From NCBI GenBank assembly GCA_035771165.1, contig JAWNZC010000419.1:3914001-3978000 (forward strand): a DNA stretch of 64,000 bases, read 5' to 3'. The DNA is from Paragorgia papillata. Its lineage: Eukaryota > Cnidaria > Anthozoa > Scleralcyonacea > Coralliidae. This document shows, piece by piece, positions 1-64,000 of the stretch. A program made the position numbers and the translations under genes. Below the pieces are notes generated by a model. The model saw only the letters and a list, made by a program, of their open reading frames with translations. It was not told the origin of the DNA and searched no databases. How positions within the stretch are numbered: position 1 is the stretch's first letter; each line of letters opens with the position of its first letter.

Positions 1-1309
1 CACCCTATGACGTCAATTCCTCAGTTCGATTTTTCTTTTGAATTATTTTCAATTTCGTTTACTGTCTTAGCTTTTGTATATTTTCAATAGAATTCAAAAG
101 GCTGAAAATGACGCCAAGTGCGGAAATGACGTACTCTTTATTAAAAGAGTCATATTAAACGCGTGGGCAAACAGTTTATTTTGAACTTTAAACCAAGGAC
201 AAAACAAAAGGCAAAGTCAAGCGTGCGATTATGATTATAATATGATGATTATCCTTATGTCGCAGCCAAGAGCAGAACAAAAGACGAAAATATAAAGTTA
301 TTGCTTTGTTTTTGTGCTTATGTCGCTCGTGTGAACCAGGCATCTTTTCAAAGTCCAACAATTACCACTCAGACTATGTGCACACGGTAACGTAAATTTC
401 CGAGTTTTCGTTTTCTCAGTGCTTTGCATTTGCAGGCTGAACGTGTATCTATTAAAGCGTGTTTACGTGTATGTAATCTCTGTCTAGCCTTCGTAACAAG
501 CGTTTTTTTTTAAACTTTTGTAGTAGCCAAAACGCTTGCTAAGTTCTGTCAAATATCGAAACTCTCTTTTAAGCTTTAATTAATCATTTAAAAGACTGAA
601 AATGGAAAATGTTAACGACGATCGATGTATCTTTCAGACGAGAAACATCAGTATATGAATAAATTTTCCACGCCAGTTCAGTTCTTATTAACTTTTTGGT
701 CAAAACTCAAAGACTAGCTAAATGTCGGATCTTGTGCTGATTCTTGGAAAGATCTTGACAAGCACTAAGTTTAAAGTAAACTGTTTTGCGCAAGCGTTAT
801 ATAATTATACTAGTTTCTAAGGGCTTGTACTAGTTTCAAACTTAATGTTGCTAATTGAAATTTAACTCAGTTTATTTATCGGTCATTATCTTTTAATCAA
901 CTCTTGTTCCAGATGTTTTAGAATGCAGTATGAATATATTATAGTTGTGGGAGTCCGAGACCTGACCAAACGTATTATTGTAAATGAAGTAATATTTTGA
1001 CTGAGTTAAATGTTATGACTAAGATGAAAGAAAATATGGGTTCTGTAGGTAAAGAAAATTTTAAAATCTATATCTAATCTATCATTCTGGCACTGGACAA
1101 TAGTTAAATTGGCTATAAAGCGAAAATGAAATCTGTCTGAAAATGAAAAATGCAATGGCATCTTTCAACCAAAACAAAAACGACATTCTCGATCTCGTTG
1201 CACATATAAAACGTCATCTGAAACGCGCTCACATTTTCAGGACGTCGCCTGCAAGAAACGGCAAAGATGTTGGTTAACAGCAACTTACTCTCCTTATCCA
1301 AGTAAAAAA

Positions 1310-1432
1310 GGAAGGGCTCGAAACGTTAGATTCCTACGTTCTCTGTTTCGGCAGTATATCTAACCTAAGTTACTATATTTCGATTGTTGTTTCTACACTG
1401 CCTACGCAGCACGCTACTTTTATTTCACTATT
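1310..1432. repeat. Half copy of the CGAAACGTTAG foldback family
   Basis: Contains GCTCGAAACGTTAG, then a segment ending at the words CTGCCTACGCAGCACGC. The same words appear in inverted-repeat form at 5815-6065, 39005-39305 and 58545-58715. This copy has only one arm. Confidence 0.7.
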
Positions 1433-1974
1433 TGTAATACTAAGTTCGACTTCCGATGCGAGTACCAATACTGAATACGGTTCTGATCATGCGCAGTAGA
1501 TCATTTAACGACGGCGTATGGGATTTCGGGTTATACGTCCATGTCCTATTTACACGAATTGCTATCCTTAGGTTAGGTTGTGTGTTGGGGTAAGGCTTTC
1601 ATGAAGTACTTGGGTTATGTAGGACATGGAATTATTACCGGATTTCGGTAGTCCACACTTCCGAAGTAGACCGAATTTCGGAAGTCAGTTTGATGGGATG
1701 ATGCAGACCGAATATGGGATTCATCATCATGCTTGCAGAAGTAAGACGTCTTCGAGGTTTATACTACCCGCTATCTTTCACAGTTTCAGTATTCGCAATC
1801 GAATTAGCAAGCTTATCGGATTTCGAATATGACAACGAATCGGAAGCGGAAGTGTAGAATTTTGGTATTGGTATTCGCATCGGCAGTCGGGCTTAATCTC
1901 CCCATTACTTCAAGTTCGACTCTTTCAAACACCGCAGGTTTCCTCCTCTACCAACGACAATGAAAACTGGCTTT

Positions 1975-2046
1975 ACTGGACCTCTAACAGTTCAGATATG
2001 ACTGATAGGATTATCCAGTATATAAATAACGTTAGTTTAGTTTTTA
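1975..2046 (+). mobile_element. 3' fragment of tRNA-derived SINE
   Basis: Shares the ACTGGACCTCT...CAGTATA...TTAGTTTAGTTT tail with the longer copies at 26901-27190 and 54953-55240, in opposite orientation to those. The tRNA head is absent. Confidence 0.7.
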
Positions 2047-2658
2047 GTACGATAAGCCAGAAACTTTTATCAGTTATATATTTAAATGTATTGTAGAAAT
2101 CAATTTATATTTTACAATAAATTAAAATAATATATATTAATCAACGTTACTTCTATATATATTTTAATAGTTTTTTTATGTATATGTATATACGAAAGAA
2201 TTCTATGTGAAATGTCGAGATTTAAACTTGTAATGACTTTAACATCTCCACACAAGCTTGGTAGCAGAACAGGTATTGATCCTAAAATATAAAATTATAA
2301 AAAGATTGCAAGGGTTGCATATAACACAAAGGTTCCCAAACTGAGGTCTTTATTACAGTACGAAAATGAAAGAGAAAGGTATAATCTTAGAATAAATATC
2401 AATGCCCAGCAAAATACATAAAGCAACGCCATGAGTTTAAAAATAATTTAATAAGATCTAACGTGATCAGAGAGTGAATGAAAGAATAATTAACTGACAA
2501 ATATATAAATAGGTTTACTAATAACTATTACAAAGCAAGGTATAGGTGTTACAAAAGGAAGTGACAGGATGTGAGACATCAGACGAGAGAAAGTGGGTAT
2601 CAGCCAATATTTGCATTAAGCGACAGTTTAATCTTCTGGATGAGTAAACTTTCTTTAA

Positions 2659-3127
2659 AGGACATTGGCATTAAAAATTAAGTTTGTCTAATTTGAAAGA
2701 ACTCATAAAATTGTAATAGAAGATCCTTTACAACTTTTTCGTATCTTTCTGCGTTTTCAAGATATTTCAATTTGTTTGATATGTAAATGAGATGGTCTCT
2801 GACGTCAGGAGTGGAGTAAAATATTTTCATACAGCTGAGCAAAATCACTTACATATCTAACTGATGAAATGTTCAGCGTCGCAAGGAGTTTTTATGTGCA
2901 CAGTATAAAATGATTTCGTTGAACAAACTTAGAGATATAACTGGTTTTGCTACATGTGAAAATATTTTACCCCACACCTGACTTCAGAGACCATCTCATT
3001 TACATATCAAACAAATTGAAATATCTCGAAAACGAAGAGAGATACGAAAAAGTTGTAAAGGATGTTCTATTACAATTTTATGAGTTCTTTCAAATTAGAC
3101 AAATTTAATTTTTAGTGCTATTGCCCT
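2659..3127. mobile_element. Foldback MITE, TTAA-flanked (Kolobok/piggyBac-like), copy 1
   Basis: Two arms of about 165 bp in inverted orientation around a unique loop, beginning AGGACATTGG and ending CTATTGCCCT. TTAA lies at 2655-2658 and 3128-3131. The inner arm contains the TTTGATATGTAAATGAGA word. The TTAA target and purine-start ends fit Kolobok or piggyBac-type non-autonomous elements. No transposase is present. Confidence 0.8.
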
Positions 3128-4089
3128 TTAAAGTGGTTCTCTGATGAAAATATTGTTGGTAATGTTGCTGGATAATATTAAAGATATTATGTTGGTAATT
3201 GTGCAAAGTTTTATTTCCAAATTCTCAAAAAGAAGTTGTATATTTTACGTGCGAAGTTTGTATTTTGGAGCGCCGCCATTAAATCGGCCGTGTTTGAGAA
3301 GAATGAGTTGAGGAGAACTTATGACGTCATAGACGCAACAAAAAACAAAGGATCATTGTTGTTGTCAACAAAAGGGATTAATAGGTAAAATAGTAAAGTA
3401 AATATAAGTAGACAAAGTAATATAAAGGTAAAATAGTAAAGTCATCAAGTGAGAGTGTATGGGCAGTTAGATTAGATTTAGATTCTATTCAATTATATTT
3501 TAACTTATGGCTTTGCTTTTACTAAGATACCCACGTGGATCATCAGTTGCTACGATTTTAAAAAGAAAGGTTCGAATTACCTTAGTTTGTATCATCCCTG
3601 GTCTTTGTTCTCGTAATCGACGAACTATATTGTAAATATCAAGCTATAGAAGAAAAAAATTCAGAAGTGAAATTACAGAACTTTCTTTATATGCATATTT
3701 AGCGACTCGCAAAGATCACCGAATTATTGGTTTACACTTGACGTCTTGGCGACTATGTTGGAGGATCTTTAACGAAAGAATCTCATTAGCAGTTATTGTA
3801 TTTGGAGGTTTTTTCCTCCAACATGGACGCCGTATCTTTCTCTTCTAATTCCTAAATCACAAGAGAATAATTGATCTTAATTGCTACATATCAGCTCATG
3901 GTAAAATAACCACCAAAAATGAGTCCCTAATAACCATGGGTAATGAATTAGGCAGATTTTGAAAAAATATTTTTATTCTTAGTGGATATTGAATAACATC
4001 AACTGAGATGAAGTTTCGTTTTAACAAAATTCAATGAATTGTACACCATAAAAAAAAAATACTTATACAAGTAAATTGACTTAGGTATA

Positions 4090-4360
4090 CAGTAAAACCT
4101 CGCTATCTCAAACTCGGTTAACTCGAAAATCTCGAACAATAGTTGATTTCCCTTCAATATATTTTTTCAGTGTTTTACAGTATACTCTACCCATACACTG
4201 TATTTCGACATATTGACACATATGGAAACTCTCTCAAAGTTCTTCTTAAATTTCAATGGAATCATACCTCTAATCCCTTCTCGATGTATTTTAAACAAGT
4301 ATCAATCGTCAGTAATGTACCAGTCCTACCAATCCCAGCACTAAAAAAATAAGATATTTC
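4090..4360. mobile_element. 5' end fragment of a Tigger/pogo-like element
   Basis: TA followed by CAGTAAAACCTCGCTATC, a typical pogo/Tigger terminal inverted repeat start. No matching right end is seen. The right boundary is arbitrary, at the start of the GATA tract. Confidence 0.5.
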
Positions 4361-4368
4361 CATGAATA

Positions 4369-4658
<290 letters not shown>

Positions 4659-4662
4659 GGAC

Positions 4663-4912
4663 AAATGAATGAATGAATGAATGAATGAATGAATGAACGA
4701 ACGAACGAACGAACGAACGAACGAACGAACGAACGAACGAACGAACGAACGAACGAACGAACGAACGAACGAACGAACGAACGAACGAATGAATGAATGA
4801 ATGAATAAAGGAATGAGTGAGTGAGTGAGTGAGTGAGTGAGTGAGTGAGTGAGTGAGTGAGTGAGTGAGTGAGTGAGTGAGTGAGTGAGTGAGTGAGTGA
4901 GTGAGTGAATAA
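4663..4912. repeat. Compound tetranucleotide (GAAT)(GAAC)(GAAT)(GAGT)n
   Basis: Consecutive blocks differ by one base: GAAT, a long GAAC block, GAAT again, then a long GAGT block and GAAT/AAAT. The GAAC block is nested inside GAAT. 4913-5172 is AT-rich with no other feature. Confidence 0.97.
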
Positions 4913-5172
4913 ATGAATTGATGAATTACTTTTAATATTTAATTAATGATAATTAGTATTTAATTATTATCTAAATAATTAATTAATCACAGATATGTTA
5001 CAAATACGATATCATCGCTGCATCCAGACATGATATTGCAACACTAGCAACAGACCGTATTAGGAGACGCTACTCTTTTCTGTAGAGATCTGATGTCATG
5101 TCTGATAGAGACTGTTCCTTTTCCCATATATATATACATCATGTATATAACTATAGAATAAGGTTGACTTAC

Positions 5173-62342
<57,170 letters not shown>

Positions 62343-62469
62343 TCTAAATTTGAACAAGTATACAAAAAGATTAAAAGCATTGCCTTTGGAAGATACACAT
62401 ATATACTTGGCAAGAGATTCACCAGGTGGAAAGCATTTATAATCTTATTATAAACAAGTGCCCAGCACA

Positions 62470-62800
62470 AAACACGGATAAAATCTAACGTTTCATTGTT
62501 TACATCACAACATCTTCAGAGATAATTTATAGTTCAAATATGAGTGTTATACTGATATATAATAATACAGGATATAGAATTCTATTTATATATATCCTGT
62601 ATAACACTCATATTGAAGTACCTACATGTATTAATAGTTCAAATATGAGTGTAATATAGGATTATATATTAATAATACAGGATATAGAATTCTATTTATA
62701 TATACATGTACAGTATCCTGTGTAAAACACTCATATTGAAGTACATGTATTATCTCTGAAGTTGTTGTGATATAAACAACGAAACCTTAGATGAAACGTT
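62470..62800. repeat. Nested palindromes with ATACAGGATATAGAATTC
   Basis: Two direct copies of a hairpin (AATATGAGTGT...ACACTCATATT) lie inside an outer inverted pair (TTTACATCACAACATCTTCA and inverse). Confidence 0.8.
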
Positions 62801-63194
62801 ATAATGTTTTTATGCCTTGTGTTTGATGGCTTTTATTTACCTACATAATCATATATACTACGATAAAGTAAACACATATCAGCTGGCACTGAGATAAACA
62901 ATATGTTTTGTACTTTTGTTGTCTAATTGGGACCACCATTGTTTCCCAAAGCTATTGTTCCCCACCCACTGCACTCTCAAGACAACAATTAACACACTGT
63001 TTTCACAATGAGCCAGTAAATAAGTGTTTTGTCAAAATAATGAGAATAAAAAATGTTTAGCATTAAAACCGTCAGAAGTAATGTTGCCTATAATATGCCA
63101 ATGGGTTACACACTGTCAGGAAACATCACAATTTTTAGATCGCTACACAAGGACCACTCAATCAATCAGAAAACTAGAACAATTCTCTTTGACA

Positions 63195-63300
63195 CTTAAC
63201 CCTTTCACCACCAGACCTTTTCCCTAAATGATGAGTAAAATTGTCTGGCATTAGCCAGAGTAAAATACTAAATGGCCACCACAGTGGTGAAAGGGTTAAT
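63195..63300. repeat. Small foldback TTAACCCTTTCACCACCA
   Basis: TTAACCCTTTCACCAC at 63198 pairs with GTGGTGAAAGGGTTAA near 63298. The loop shares the GAGTAAAATTGTCTGGCATT word with 61580. Confidence 0.8.
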
Positions 63301-63424
63301 ATTTGTATCAATAAAGTTTGTGTGCAGATTCTACTAATTTAAATTTAGGGTTTCATGATCGATGCACATGTCTTTTACTTAACCCATTGTGTATATGAAC
63401 ACAATATAACTTATTGGATTCATC

Positions 63425-63555
63425 TAAGCCTGATATGGCAAAATATTTAAGTTGAAAATTCAATATTGGGCAAGACCGAAGGTCGAGCCTAATATTAAAA
63501 TTTGAGACTTAAATATTTTCCATATTGGGGGAAGATGAATCCAATAGGGTTTTTA
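63425..63555. repeat. Hairpin with apex AGACCGAAGGTCGAG
   Basis: TTATTGGATTCATCT and AATATTTAAGT arms with their inverse. Confidence 0.8.
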
Positions 63556-63762
63556 TTATATCGAACAAATAATCATGTAATTGGCAAGTAAATATACCTT
63601 GTGCACCTGTCCAAAGGTTGCTGCCAAATAATATGTAGAACTTTGTACTACATAGTAAAATATTGGGCTGGCATGTGATGCTAATGTCAGTCCTTTTCGT
63701 TTGACGCATGCGATCGCACACACACGCGTTGGCACACACGTGAACCCAACAGAATGTGCCAT

Positions 63763-64000
63763 ATTTTCTGGGTGATAACCTGCAGGTTATCTCTTAATTT
63801 TGCAAGGAAACATAATTAGTGTGGGTAATAGGGCGGTGCAGGTAATCTGTTGAATTCTTAAGATGACACCATCATGAAGACCGGAGACCAAGGATTCTAC
63901 TTTCATCTTTCAACTACCGGTACTGTGGTTTATTTTCCCAGAAGTGACATTTTTGTTGCTGTGCAGGTTATACGCCATGCAGGTTATGGCCCAGAAAATA
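63763..64000. mobile_element. MITE-like inverted repeat TATTTTCTGGG at window end
   Basis: TATTTTCTGGGTGATAACCTGC at left faces GCAGGTTATGGCCCAGAAAATA at the window edge. The TSD cannot be checked on the right. Confidence 0.65.

Larger units (their letters stand above)
1..4089. other. 3' intron or flank with repeats; no exon recognised
   Basis: I looked on both strands for the remaining PTP motifs (AGxGRTG, QTxxQY) and did not find them. What I see: a half-copy of the CGAAACGTTAG foldback family at 1310-1432, a SINE 3' end at 1975-2046, a TTAA-flanked foldback at 2659-3127, and otherwise AT-rich sequence with only short random reading frames. Confidence 0.5.

Overview
This window looks like nuclear DNA of an invertebrate metazoan. 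My best guess is a cnidarian, probably an anthozoan, but that is inference. It holds one very long, intron-dense gene on the minus strand. The gene's KIND-FERM-PDZ-PTP architecture is known only from animals. The introns are packed with microsatellites, foldback MITEs and tRNA-derived SINEs. No bacterial, plastid or mitochondrial features are visible.

The gene is a PTPN13-like (PTP-BAS/PTPL1 family) non-receptor tyrosine phosphatase. I traced 53 coding exons by hand, from a start codon at 62342 to an exon ending just after the catalytic cysteine at 5173. The exons chain without a phase conflict for 8,576 coding nt (about 2,858 codons). Order along the transcript: KIND (62342-53623), Ser-rich linker (53353-45478), FERM (45089-38812), linker (38022-37111), PDZ1 (35181-33080), Ser/Pro linker (31153-29135), PDZ2 (28174-26030), PDZ3 (26246-24515), linker with a coding minisatellite, PDZ4 (22381-22045), PDZ5 (21515-20800), Gln/Glu/Lys-repeat and acidic linker, PDZ6 (19433-16822), linker (13499-10179), PTP domain (9509-5173). 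The rest of the PTP domain, from the phosphate-binding loop onward, was not found in 1-5172 and presumably lies to the left. The middle of the KIND domain was not found in the 5 kb first intron.

Six PDZ domains are present, against five in vertebrate PTPN13. Two linkers carry in-frame tandem repeats. Two places look frameshifted but are resolved by short introns of 118 and 100 nt. Exon 7 lies inside a Tigger/pogo-like transposon and is a symmetric in-frame cassette.

Mobile DNA is layered. There are hAT-like MITEs with perfect 8-bp duplications, one split by a TTAA-targeting foldback element. A Mutator-like family has 9-bp duplications, and one copy carries a short Cys-X2-Cys open reading frame (a possible animal Pack-MULE). 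There are many PIF/Harbinger-like MITEs with TAA/TTA duplications, tRNA-derived SINEs, two tandem arrays of tRNA-like units, a 3' LINE fragment, and a Tigger-like element with a decayed tandem OTU protease gene and a satellite built from a terminal motif. Several introns are almost pure microsatellite, often with one motif nested inside another that differs by one base.
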